In this document: piece after piece, positions 1 to 10,000 of the stretch | Layout: each line of letters opens with the position of its first letter | Numbering within the stretch: the stretch's first letter is position 1 | Assembly (NCBI GenBank): GCA_021738565.1 | Contig: JAIPBT010000036.1 | Span: 1-45,578, forward strand | Source of the DNA: Bacteroidales bacterium | Lineage (GTDB): Bacteria; Bacteroidota; Bacteroidia; Bacteroidales; GCA-2748055 | Direction: 5' to 3' | DNA: 45,578 nucleotides | Made by a program: the position numbers and the translations under genes | Notes under the pieces: model-generated | What the model was told of the DNA's origin: nothing | Database searches by the model: none | Seen by the model: the letters and a program-made list of their open reading frames with translations, nothing else

Positions 1-653
1 TTATCTGTAACTTTATTGTGTTGCATGTCGTTATTTGTTTGTAACTAATTCAAATATAGCCAATTAGGCTAAGACATGCAACTTTTTTTGTTTTTTATTT
101 ACTTCATTATCAACAATTTATCAACTAGGAAACTTTAGTAAAGTTATTTCACAATGCATTAAATATCATTACACAATTATAGATAAGAGTTACATCATTC
201 ACACAGGGTAAAAATTACATCGTTCACACATTTATAGATTTACATTTGGCAGATTATGGCAATTACAAGTAAAAAGCCGTATAATTCAGTGAAAATCTTT
301 TCAAGAAAAAAAAGCTCTAACAGCACCTGGCCCATATTGATGCATAGATTAGTGAATACGAAACTCGGCTGGATGCTGCCGATAAGATGGAAGACAAAAA
401 ATGAAGTCAACAGTGATCGTGGTATTTATCCAGCCCCCTTTACGGGTGCGGCTCCACATATAGACTTGTTCGGAATTAATCCCCACTCGGATAAGACTCC
501 TTCGGAAATCCAACGCAGGAAACAGTACATTTGCAAACCCCGCAAGCTGACACCCACTAAGTTAATTTTAATGAATATTTCGAAGTATAGTATACAACCG
601 GAGTTATTGTCTCAAAAAGATAATAATCCCTATATAGGGAATAGCATATTCAC
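1..653. other. Intergenic region without a convincing gene
   Basis: This 653-bp stretch is A+T rich at its start and contains one open frame (256-753, plus) that runs into the end of the minus-strand ATPase gene. Its translation is basic, shows no domain or periodicity I recognise, and overlaps a real gene, so I do not call it. The only structure I see is a 16-bp direct repeat at 190-230, listed separately. Confidence 0.5.
190..230. repeat. Pair of 16-bp direct repeats
   Basis: TTACATCATTCACACA at 190-205 recurs as TTACATCGTTCACACA at 215-230, with 15 of 16 bases identical and start points 25 bp apart. Repeated short words of this kind occur inside the ends of some insertion sequences such as IS21-like elements, and also at regulator binding sites. 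No transposase is visible in the window, so the role is open. Confidence 0.5.
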
Positions 654-1859
654 CTACTTTTCCAGCAGGAAATCTTCAATATTCATCCATCGAATACCAT
701 TGCGTGTGGTGTCAAATCCTTTATCCATTGAGAGTACAATTTTTGGAAAATGATCATCTACCTCATTTAATGAGCTGTACTCTCTGTCAATTACCTTGTC
801 ATCACTAAGACTATTACAGACCTGGATATAGATTTTTTCCGATCCTCGTTCAGCGATGAAATCTATTTCTTTTTCCTCGATTTTTCCGAAAGAGACTTTG
901 TAATTCCGGGCCTTTAATTCAAGGAGTACGATGTTCTCTAACTGGCCTGCAATTGCTTCTGGAGTGTATCCCAGGGTAGCATATCTAAATCCAATATCAC
1001 CTAAAAAGTATTTTTCATTTGTCTCAAGTAGTCTTTTACCTTTTATGTCATATCTTTTTATCTGCGCAAATGCCATTGCATCGCATAAATAACTGACATA
1101 GTTTAATACTGTGTCAACAGCAACAGGCCTTTTTTGTGATTTCATGAATTTACTGATATTCGTGGCGGATGTAATATTTCCACAATTATCAATTAAATAT
1201 TTGGTAATTGAATCCAACATTGGAACATCCCTGATTTTATTCCTTAGTACGACATCTTTCAGTAGCACAGTATTATATATTGATTGCAAATATTGTCTTA
1301 CAACCAGATCGTCCATTGCCAGATGATGAATACCAGGAAATCCTCCATATTTTAGGAAGAGGTTGAAATCATCTCTGTCGGACTGATGATTCTTTACATT
1401 CAGAATCTCCCTAAATTCAGAATATCCAAGTGTTTGCATTCTGAATTCAACGTATCTCCCAGCCAGGAATGTTGCCAATTCTGAAGAGAGAAAACGGGCA
1501 TTAGAACCCGTAATAAAAAGATCGTAATTACCTTCAGCCAACAATGAATTTATCGTTTTTTCCCAGTACTCAATCTCCTGTACCTCATCAATAAATACAT
1601 AATATTTCTTACCTGCAGAAGTTGAAAGCTCTGAAATATAGTTATGAAGTTGCTTATAGTTTTTTATTTCATCGAACTCGAATAATTCCTTATTAATATA
1701 GATAATTTGTTCAGCTGCTATGCCACGTTCCATAAGAGATTCAATGATTTGGTGCAGCAATGTGCTTTTTCCACAGCGTCTGATGCCGCTAATTGCCTTT
1801 ATAACAGGTTTGTCGATAAATGGTACAATTGCTTTAATATATTCTTTTCTCTTAATCAT
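654..1859 (-). CDS. AAA ATPase with C-terminal DUF4143 domain
   Basis: This 401-residue cytoplasmic protein belongs to the AAA_14/DUF4143 family of P-loop ATPases, which is common in Bacteroidota and archaea and has no settled function. The Walker A motif GIRRCGKST lies at about residues 25-33 (Lys31) and the Walker B stretch YYVFIDEVQE at about 86-95. TGSNARFLSSELATFLAGR follows as the sensor region. The C-terminal part (about 215-390) is the DUF4143 domain, with a nuclease-like FGKIEEKEIDFIAE stretch. The length is normal for the family and the ATG start gives the full N-terminus. It is transcribed alone. The 230 bp upstream of its start is extremely A+T rich and holds repeated ATCGA-N6-TCGAT palindromes that could be its operators. 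Family assignment is firm; cellular role is unknown. Confidence 0.9.
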   Translation of the reverse strand: MIKRKEYIKAIVPFIDKPVIKAISGIRRCGKSTLLHQIIESLMERGIAAEQIIYINKELFEFDEIKNYKQLHNYISELSTSAGKKYYVFIDEVQEIEYWEKTINSLLAEGNYDLFITGSNARFLSSELATFLAGRYVEFRMQTLGYSEFREILNVKNHQSDRDDFNLFLKYGGFPGIHHLAMDDLVVRQYLQSIYNTVLLKDVVLRNKIRDVPMLDSITKYLIDNCGNITSATNISKFMKSQKRPVAVDTVLNYVSYLCDAMAFAQIKRYDIKGKRLLETNEKYFLGDIGFRYATLGYTPEAIAGQLENIVLLELKARNYKVSFGKIEEKEIDFIAERGSEKIYIQVCNSLSDDKVIDREYSSLNEVDDHFPKIVLSMDKGFDTTRNGIRWMNIEDFLLEK

Positions 1860-1890
1860 TAGGATATTTAATTGTTAAATAATAAATCAA

Positions 1891-2066
1891 ATCGAATATA
1901 ATCGATAAAGTTAGTTAAAAAATTTATTCTAATGAATATATTTAATAATATATTTAAATAATTTAACTATAACAAGTATAATAGATATACAATAATAATA
2001 TTGGTATTATAACGATTATAATCGATATATATATATATTTAGATTAATTAATCGATTATATTCGAT
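1891..2066. promoter_or_regulatory. Array of ATCGA-N6-TCGAT palindromes on a 40-bp grid
   Basis: Clear 16-bp copies start at 1891 (ATCGAATATAATCGAT), 2011 (AACGATTATAATCGAT) and 2051 (ATCGATTATATTCGAT, the exact reverse complement of the first). Their starts are 120 and 40 bp apart. The two missing grid points, 1931 and 1971, hold degenerate versions matching 11 of 16 and 13 of 16 bases. The array lies just upstream of the minus-strand ATPase gene. It may bind a repressor or other DNA-binding protein. In such A+T-rich DNA the weak copies may be chance matches. Confidence 0.5.
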
Positions 2067-2097
2067 ATAAATATTTTGTTCAGTATTCAATCGGGGA

Positions 2098-2358
2098 TTG
2101 GCTTATCTCATTATTGCTTTAATGGGGCCATATGCAGTCATTCCAGCACTCAAGGATCCCGATGCGAACATCCGTACCGCTGCCGCGGCAGCTCTGGCAG
2201 CGTCTCGGGACTCAGGTGCACTTGATGTCCTTGTTGCAATTCTTAAGAATGAAGAATATTGGAGTGATAGATCCAATGCTGCAACATCCCTTGGAATAAT
2301 AGGCGATAAGAGGGCTATTGAGCCGCTGTTCAGACAGAAACTCTCAGCGTTTTTATAG
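2098..2358 (+). pseudogene. HEAT-repeat protein fragment
   Basis: The open frame has no ATG and could only begin with TTG at 2098; the frame is closed by a stop at 2068. The translation holds about two HEAT (PBS lyase-type) repeats: AVIPALKDPDANIRTAAAAA, then a second helix pair ending IIGDKRAIEPLF. Intact HEAT proteins have many more repeats and usually a signal peptide or other domain. Here the 5' side is replaced by A+T-rich DNA and the 3' side runs out of the repeat pattern into RQKLSAFL and a stop. I read it as the remnant of a larger gene, not as a functional small protein. A small scaffold protein cannot be excluded. Confidence 0.6.
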
Positions 2359-2465
2359 TATGTCAGCTCAAATTAGAATTGAAAGAAAACAGTACTACGA
2401 AATACTTGAGAAAACGCATTGTTTAACTCCACATGCCACGCATTTTTTTGTGGGTTCTCGGAATA

Positions 2466-2496
2466 TTGCTGGCAAAATTCAATATATTTATCTTTG
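2466..2496 (+). promoter_or_regulatory. Bacteroidota-type promoter of the regulator gene
   Basis: TATCTTTG at 2489-2496 matches the Bacteroidota -7 consensus TAnnTTTG exactly, and TTG at 2466-2468 lies 20 bp upstream, where the -33 element is expected. This puts the transcript start near 2503 and gives a leader of about 29 nt before the ATG at 2532, which argues against the upstream TTG at 2511 as start. Confidence 0.6.
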
Positions 2497-2531
2497 TGTA
2501 AGCCCGCTCTTTGATTGGGCGGACGCAAAAA

Positions 2532-5399
2532 ATGAAACCAATACAGTTACATATTTCCGGTTTTCCATTGCTGCTGCTGTTCCTGCTCTCCTTGGGTACA
2601 TTCCTGCAGTCGCAGCCGGTGGGCACGCCGCTGGTGCTCAATTTTGAAACGAACCAGTATCAGGCAGAGAATCAGAACTGGTCGGTAACCACACGTGAAG
2701 ACGGACTCGTATTCTTCGGGAATAACAAAGGATTGCTGCAAACCGACGGTATTCACTGGAAACTCACACGGCTGCCCGGCAACATCACCGTCAGGTCCGT
2801 GGCGACTGACGGCGGCAACAGGATCTATGCAGGAGGCTTCGAGGAGTTCGGCTATTTTCTGGAAGATGAGACCGGGGAACTGACCTACTTTTCCCTCAGC
2901 AGACTGTTCGGCAGGGACCAGCTCCACAATGATGAATTCTGGCGCATTATTCCCCTGCAGGGAAAGATCTATTTCCAGTCATTCTCCTCTATTTTTGTAT
3001 ATGACGGTATGAAAGTAAGGCCCATTGAACTGCCGGGTACGATCGTTCTTCTGCAAAAAGTGGGCGAAAGACTTTTTATCGACGTGGTCGACCAGGGCCT
3101 GCACGAACTGGTTGACGAAACCCTCGTACCCCTGAAGGGTATGGAACCCCTGAAAGGCGATGAAATAAAAATGGTGCTGCCAGCTGCAGAAGGCCGCCTG
3201 CTGGTTGGCGCTGCCAGGAAAGGATTGTATATCTACGACGGGAAAACTGTTCAGCCATGGAACATCCGGACTGCCGGTGAAATCAGAAACGCCGAAATCA
3301 ACAACGGACTGTTCCTTGACGGGAACTACTTTATTGGCACCATCGTAAATGGGATGTACGTCGTTGACAAACAGGGAAATCTCAAATACCACCTGCATGC
3401 CGGAAATGCGTTGCAGAACAACACGGTCCTCTCCCTGACATCAGATCCCGGTGGCAACATCTGGCTGGGACTCGACCGGGGGATCAGCCATGTCATCAGG
3501 AACGATGTGCTGAGCTATTACCTCGATCCGTCAGGCGAAATGGGAACCGTTTTCGATGCAGCCTGGTACAGGGACCACCTGTTGCTCGGCACCAACCTTG
3601 GATTGATAAGTATGCGCAGCAACGATAAGCAATCTTTTTCTAATCCGGAACTGATTGAGGGTTCCCAGGGGCAGGTATGGGACCTGTTCCGGATCGATGA
3701 TGACCTGCTGGTGGGCCACAATTCCGGAACATACAGGCTGGATGGGAACCGCCTGACCGAGATATCCCCGGTAAATGGCGGATTCGATATGCAGTTGTAC
3801 GACAACGGCTATGAACAGGTGCTCATTCAGAGCAGCTACAGTTCGATCAATGTCTATCGAAAAAGAGAGGGGCGATGGCAATTCTCAAATTCCGTGCAGG
3901 GAATCATCGAACCGTTCTCCAAATTCGAGATCGACCCATATGGCAATATATGGGCAGCGCACCTCCACCGCAACATATTCAGGATTAAACTTAACGAAAC
4001 GCTTGACTCCATTATATCGATCCGCACTTTCGGAATGGATGAAGGTTTTCCTGCAGACAAGCATATTTCGGTTTCAAAGATCGAGAACAGGGTCGTTTTT
4101 CCCACCGGGGAAAGGATCTATACCTATGACGATCTGATTGATACAATCATCCCCTATGAAAGGCTGAATAAAGCGCTTGGGGTTTTCAATACTGCAGCAC
4201 ACATCATTCCGGGAGACAAGAATAAGTACTGGTTCATTAAAGACCAGAGGATCGGCTACTTCAGGATCAGCGGAAGCGATATTGACAGCCTCTTTGCATA
4301 CAACCTGGCCATGCAGGACATCCGGCTGGGAAAAACTTTTCCCCGCATCGTTAACACTGAGCCCGGGAAGGCACTGGTCTGTATCGACAAGGGATTTGCA
4401 ATTTACCAGGAAACTGAAACAGACAATACAGTACTGCCGGAAAAAACATTCCTGCGCATGATCATCTCTTCCGGTTCCCAGGAACAAAAGAGACTCCCAT
4501 TGGAAACTATGGCGGATCCGGTAGACATACCCTATTCAGGGAACAACCTTACATTTACCTATTCCACCCTCCCCCACTACAGATCCCCACACTTCAGGTT
4601 CAGGCTGGAAGGACTCGAAACAAAATGGAGCGATTGGACCGACCGCTCCACGGTGGAATATGTACGTATACCCAGGGGTAAATATACCTTCATGGTGCAG
4701 GCATCCAACATCCACATGCAACCCGGACCTGTTACTGAATACAGGTTCACCATCCATCCTCCCTGGTATTTTTCAGCCACAGCCATCATCATATATTCAC
4801 TGCTGCTGCTTGCAACGATCATCCTGGTAAGACTTATCTTCCTGCACAGACTGAAGCTTCATGCCATGAAGATAGAACGGGAAGAACAACAGAAAATTAA
4901 AGATGAGAAACTCCGGTCTGAACAGGAATTCACGCAACTAAAAAATGAATTGCTGCAAAAAGACCTCTACAACAGGAACAACCAGCTGGCTGATTATACC
5001 ATGAATGTGATCCGCAAGAATGAAGTGCTGATGCAGGTGAAGGAAGAGATAGAAAAACAGAAGACCGAACTGGGTGATCGTTATCCGAACTACCTGTATC
5101 ATAAGCTTATGAATTTGCTGGATACCAGCATCACCTCGGAAGATGAATGGAAAGTGTTCGAATATCACTTCGACCAGACACACGAAAATTTCTTCAGAAG
5201 ATTAAAACAACAATATCCCGAACTTACACCGGGCGACATGAGGCTTTGTGCCTACCTCCGGATGAACCTTTCATCCAAGGAACTTGCCCCTTTGCTTAAT
5301 ATCAGTCATAAAAGCGTGGAAGTGCACCGCTCCAGGTTAAGAAAAAAACTCAAACTTAAGAGCGAAGACAACCTGGTGGAGTTTCTCCTGGAGTTCTGA
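2532..5399 (+). CDS. Membrane-anchored propeller sensor with LuxR-type HTH (one-component PUL regulator)
   Basis: This 955-residue protein has a signal/anchor (1-28), a periplasmic two-propeller sensor of the Reg_prop type (about 35-640), a Y_Y_Y immunoglobulin-like domain (about 680-745, with PHYRSPHFRFRLEGLETKW), one transmembrane helix (about 747-772), a charged coiled coil (about 775-860) and a C-terminal LuxR/GerE-like helix-turn-helix (about 897-943, SSKELAPLLNISHKSVEVHR). The sensor half is that of hybrid two-component systems (HTCS), but the histidine kinase and receiver are absent, so sensing and DNA binding are joined directly across the membrane. By position it should bind an oligosaccharide in the periplasm and activate the adjoining locus. 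The ATG at 2532 directly precedes the hydrophobic leader and fits the promoter; seven more codons from TTG at 2511 are unlikely. Confidence 0.85.
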   Translation: MKPIQLHISGFPLLLLFLLSLGTFLQSQPVGTPLVLNFETNQYQAENQNWSVTTREDGLVFFGNNKGLLQTDGIHWKLTRLPGNITVRSVATDGGNRIYAGGFEEFGYFLEDETGELTYFSLSRLFGRDQLHNDEFWRIIPLQGKIYFQSFSSIFVYDGMKVRPIELPGTIVLLQKVGERLFIDVVDQGLHELVDETLVPLKGMEPLKGDEIKMVLPAAEGRLLVGAARKGLYIYDGKTVQPWNIRTAGEIRNAEINNGLFLDGNYFIGTIVNGMYVVDKQGNLKYHLHAGNALQNNTVLSLTSDPGGNIWLGLDRGISHVIRNDVLSYYLDPSGEMGTVFDAAWYRDHLLLGTNLGLISMRSNDKQSFSNPELIEGSQGQVWDLFRIDDDLLVGHNSGTYRLDGNRLTEISPVNGGFDMQLYDNGYEQVLIQSSYSSINVYRKREGRWQFSNSVQGIIEPFSKFEIDPYGNIWAAHLHRNIFRIKLNETLDSIISIRTFGMDEGFPADKHISVSKIENRVVFPTGERIYTYDDLIDTIIPYERLNKALGVFNTAAHIIPGDKNKYWFIKDQRIGYFRISGSDIDSLFAYNLAMQDIRLGKTFPRIVNTEPGKALVCIDKGFAIYQETETDNTVLPEKTFLRMIISSGSQEQKRLPLETMADPVDIPYSGNNLTFTYSTLPHYRSPHFRFRLEGLETKWSDWTDRSTVEYVRIPRGKYTFMVQASNIHMQPGPVTEYRFTIHPPWYFSATAIIIYSLLLLATIILVRLIFLHRLKLHAMKIEREEQQKIKDEKLRSEQEFTQLKNELLQKDLYNRNNQLADYTMNVIRKNEVLMQVKEEIEKQKTELGDRYPNYLYHKLMNLLDTSITSEDEWKVFEYHFDQTHENFFRRLKQQYPELTPGDMRLCAYLRMNLSSKELAPLLNISHKSVEVHRSRLRKKLKLKSEDNLVEFLLEF

Positions 5400-5628
5400 A
5401 AACTATACAGACAGTTTTCCGGACTGATCACCTAACATCTTTATGAATTATATCTTACTGAATATCTGCATTTTAAAGGATTTTTATTCCTGAGTGTTAA
5501 GGTAATATTAAGGTGGCCTTCAGCATGCCCCTGCAATGTAGTATTTTTCATAAGGTATAGAAATTCAATAGTTTAAGCCTATTTTGTAACTTACACCATT
5601 GTATTTGAATAAATGAATCAACTGGTCT

Positions 5629-7044
5629 ATGGTAAAAAATAGTATACTGTATTTTACATGTATGCTTCTTGTAGGTATAATGATCCTGACCCTTTCATCC
5701 TGTACCTCCTCTGCCAAAAAACAGGAACAGAAGGAGGAGTCTGAATTCCTGGAGGACTTAAAGGAGAGGACCTTCCGGTTTTTCTGGGACCGTGCCGATA
5801 AGGTTACCTACCAGACAGATGACCGTTATCCTACGCCCCGTTTCACCAGTATAGCATCCACAGGATTTGGTTTAACTGCTTATCTGACAGGTATAGAAAA
5901 CGGCTACATCACCAGGAATGAGGGAGCTTCGCGGGTGCTCTCCACACTCTCCTGGCTCTGGTCATCAGAGCAGGGGCCGGCGCATTCGGGCACCACAGGT
6001 TACAGGGGACTCTATTACCACTTCCTGGAATACAGCACAGGCAAGCGATACAAGAATGTTGAACTTTCCACCATTGATACAGGGCTGCTTATGGCCGGTA
6101 TCCTAAGCTGCCAATCCTATTTCAACGGAGAGAATGCTGCCGAAGAGCGCATCAGACAGCTTGCCGATTCACTCTACCTGCGGGTGGAATGGGACTGGGC
6201 TATGAACGGACAGGAATGGATGAGCATGGGCTGGCATCCCGAAAAAGGGTTCATTAACGCAAAATGGAATGGCTACAATGAGGCCATGATCCTGGTGATA
6301 CTCGGCCTCGCATCACCCACACACCCGGTGCCCGACAGTGCATGGAATTCCTGGTGCAAAGGATACCAGTGGGAAGAATTCTATGGGTATGAACACGTAA
6401 ATTTCACTCCCCTGTTCGGACACCAGTATTCCCACATGTACATCGACTTCAGGGGTATCCGTGATGCCTACATGAAAGAGAGGGAGATTGATTATTTTGA
6501 GAACTCCCGCAGGGCCACGCTCGCTTCCAGGGCCTATTGCACAGACAATCCAAAGGATTTTCCAAATTACGGTCCGAACGAATGGGGCCTAACAGCTTGC
6601 GACGGACCCGGATACAGCAGACAGCTTTACAATGGCGACACGGTAATTTTCCATGGATACAAGGCCAGGGGGGCAAGTTCCTGCAGGACCATTGACGACG
6701 GAACCATAGCTCCCACAGCGGCCGGTGGCTCCATTCCCTTTGCACCTGAAGAATGTATCGATGCCCTGATGCATATGAAAGAAAGTTATGGAGACAAACT
6801 GTACCAGGAATACGGTTTCAAGGATGCCTATAATATGACCTTCACCAAAGCGGACGGATCGAAGGGGTGGTTCGACCTTGACTACATCGGCATCGACCAG
6901 GGTGCAATACTGCTTCAGCTCGAAAATTACCAGTCTGAACTTGTATGGAACCTGATGAAAGAAAACAAATACATCATCCGAGGCCTTCAGAAAGCAGGGT
7001 TTTCAGGGGGCTGGCTGGACAAGATCAAACCAACAAACAACTGA
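5629..7044 (+). CDS. PF10091 glycoamylase-like glycoside hydrolase, lipoprotein
   Basis: This 471-residue lipoprotein has the lipobox LSSC with Cys25 and a catalytic (alpha/alpha)6-barrel domain of Pfam PF10091 from about residue 40 to the end. Typical family stretches are FLEDLKERTFRFFWD near the start, STGFGLTAYLTGIENGYIT, GYNEAMILVILGLASPTHPV, and GIDQGAILLQLENYQSELVW near the C-terminus. The family was named after glucoamylase, but characterised members include GH144 beta-1,2-glucanases. The residues after Cys25 (TSSAKKQEQKEE) are not a classic surface-export signal, so it may face the periplasm. It is followed after 20 bp by susC, and a paralog with extra domains lies at 12967-14937. I expect it to cut glycan captured by the SusCD system. 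Family is firm; exact linkage is inferred. Confidence 0.85.
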   Translation: MVKNSILYFTCMLLVGIMILTLSSCTSSAKKQEQKEESEFLEDLKERTFRFFWDRADKVTYQTDDRYPTPRFTSIASTGFGLTAYLTGIENGYITRNEGASRVLSTLSWLWSSEQGPAHSGTTGYRGLYYHFLEYSTGKRYKNVELSTIDTGLLMAGILSCQSYFNGENAAEERIRQLADSLYLRVEWDWAMNGQEWMSMGWHPEKGFINAKWNGYNEAMILVILGLASPTHPVPDSAWNSWCKGYQWEEFYGYEHVNFTPLFGHQYSHMYIDFRGIRDAYMKEREIDYFENSRRATLASRAYCTDNPKDFPNYGPNEWGLTACDGPGYSRQLYNGDTVIFHGYKARGASSCRTIDDGTIAPTAAGGSIPFAPEECIDALMHMKESYGDKLYQEYGFKDAYNMTFTKADGSKGWFDLDYIGIDQGAILLQLENYQSELVWNLMKENKYIIRGLQKAGFSGGWLDKIKPTNN

Positions 7045-7064
7045 ATCTTATAACTACCTGAACC

Positions 7065-10000
7065 ATGCGTAAAATAAAAATGAATTCAATATGCTTCGTG
7101 CTGTTCCTTCTCTTCGGGGTGCTGATTGCAGAACAGCAGGTGCTGGCCCAGCAGAGGATGGTCGCAGGGAGGGTGACAGCCGGTGATACCGGTGAATCGC
7201 TCCCAAGTGTGAACGTCATCATTAAAGGTACCACCACGGGCGTGATTTCCGATTTTGACGGGAACTACAGTATTGAGGTAAATTCTCCCGACGATGTCCT
7301 GGTCTTCAGGTTCATGGGATACAAGGACAAGGAGGTCAGGGTAGGCGACCAGACCGTGATCGATGTGGTACTTGAACTGGAGACAATGGGACTGGAAGAG
7401 CTGGTGGTGGTCGGATACGGCAAAGTACGTAAAAGCGACCTCACCGGATCCGTAAGCACCGTGAAAGCAGACGAACTCAACAAAATCACATCTTCAAGTC
7501 CTGAACAGGGATTGCAGGGAAAGGTAACAGGTGTACAGGTCACAAGCACTTCAGGTGCACCGGGAGCGATCCCCGTGGTCAGGGTACGCGGTGTCGGTAC
7601 ATTCGGGAACTCCTCTCCGATCTTTGTGGTGGACGGTGTGATACTGGACGACATCTCTTTCCTCAACTCTGCGGATATTGAGTCCCTGGAAGTCCTCAAA
7701 GACGCATCTGCAACAGCCATCTACGGCTCACGCGGTGCCAACGGGGTGATCATCATCACTACCAAATCGGGACTGGCAGGAGGCGGTAAGCCTCAAATCA
7801 GCTTCAGCACTGAATATGGTATCCAGACACTCGCCAAGAAGATCGACCTGCTCAACGGCAGGGAGTTTGCCGTCATCTCAAACGAGATTAAGGCAGGTTC
7901 CTACAACAATATCGACGCGGTACCGAACACCGACTGGCAGGAACTGGTCTTTAATCCCGCACCCTTACAGAACCACCAGCTCTCTGTTTCCGGCGAAGGC
8001 GATATCTCACGCTACTACATGGGGATCAGCTACTTCAACCAGGATGGGATCATTGATAAATCCAATTTCCGCCGGATCAGCCTAAAACTCAACAACGTGT
8101 ATAAGATCGGCGAAAACTTCGAACTGGGCAACAATTTTACCTTTGCTCCACACTCCCAACAGAATGCCCCCAATGTAACCTACTCGGTCTACCGGGCACA
8201 ACCTGTGCTGGAACCCTATTATGATGACGGCAGCTATGCCGTGGTCTACAATGTGGGCAATCCGCTCGCCGACCTGGAGAATTCAAATAATTTCAACAAG
8301 GGGCTCCGTGGCGTTGGCAATATTTATGCCCAGGCCACACTGCTGGATGCGATCACCCTTAAATCGAGCTTCGGCATCGATGCATCCTACAACAAGCGCG
8401 AGAGTTTTACACCGGCATTCACGGTATACAACCCGGACGGTACAGCATCACAGCAGGACAATACCTATAGCGATCTGAACAAAGGGACAACCGAAAACCT
8501 CATGTGGCTGTGGGAAAACACCATCAATTACGACAAAAGCTTCGGGGAGCACCGCCTGAACGCAGTGGCTGGTTATACACTGCAGAGTGTCTCTTCTGAA
8601 ATTTACTCCCTCTCCGGGGAGAACATTCTCCGCGATGATCCCTCCTTCTGGTACATCAGTCCGGCATACATCATCGACCCTGCCAATAATATTGACAAAA
8701 CACAAAGCATATATAACGGTGTGGATGCAGGTCAGTACTACTCCATGATGTCGTTCCTTTTTCGGACCAACTACACCTACAGGGATAAGTATATTTTTAC
8801 AATGACCTTCAGGCGTGATGGCTCGTCAAAGTTCAGCAAGGAGAACCGCTTTTCCAATTTCCCGGCATTTGCGGCAGGATGGAACCTCGGCAGGGAAGAC
8901 TTCATGCAGGAGGTACCGCTGCTTTCCAACCTGAAACTGCGTGCCAGCTGGGGGATGATAGGGAACGACAAGATCACCTATTACGACAGGTATGCACGTG
9001 TGCAGTCGGACATTATCGCCGTCATGGGACTGCCTGACACGTCGGTTCCGGCAGCCTCCTACGGAAAGAGCGGGAACCCCGACCTCAAATGGGAGACCAC
9101 CACCCAAACCGATGTCGGACTTGAATTCGGTTTGCTGAACAATAAGCTTTCAGGGGAAGTCGACTATTACCGCAGGGTGACGGACGATATCCTTGTGGAA
9201 CTCTCCACCCCCGGTCACCTGGGCAACGGACTCGGTCAGCGTATCCGCTACAATGCAGCCTCCGTACTCAACAGCGGATTTGAATTCATGCTGAGCTACC
9301 GTGAGGTACATGAAAATTTCAGTTACAATATCAGGGCCCTCGCTTCCACCGTGCACAATGAAGTGCTGAGTGTGGGCGGGAACAGCGGCATCGACTCCAC
9401 CCTTGTAGGCGGATACCTTGGAAATGGCCAGCCGGTAACCCTGAGTCGCGTGGGACTGCCCATCGGGGCATTTTACGGATATGTAACCGACGGCATCTTC
9501 CAGACAGTAGAGGATCTGCAAGCTTACCCGCACCTCTCACAAGCCGGTTTGGGTGACCTGCGGTTCCTGAATACCGACGGGAACGATGAACTGAACGGGA
9601 ACGACCGTGACTACATTGGCTCCCCGATACCCGATCTTATCTACGGTTTCAGTTTCAGCATGGAGTCAAGGGGATTTGACCTGTCGGTTGACCTGCAGGG
9701 AGTCGCCGGAAACCAGATATTCAATGGGAAGGAGGTGGTCCGGCCTGACCCGTACAACTTTGAACAACACGTGATGGACCGCTGGACCGGTCCGAATACA
9801 AGCAACACGGAGCCGCGACCTTCCTTCGGGGGCTACAATTACCTGCCTTCCGAAAGGTTCATTCAGAGCGGATCCTTCCTTCGTCTCAGGAATGTGACCC
9901 TGGGATATTCACTGCCCGGATCACTGGCAAACAGGATATCTGCTGTGCGCGCACGGATCTACATCAAGGGTTCCAACATCCATACATTTACGAAATTCAC

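Noticed and set aside
256-753. Open frame of 165 codons on the plus strand
   Set aside because: It runs into the antisense of the ATPase gene, has no motif and an unusual basic composition, so chance is more likely.
2318-2647. Open frame overlapping the regulator start
   Set aside because: It overlaps the promoter, the signal peptide region and the HEAT fragment in another frame and shows no recognisable domain.
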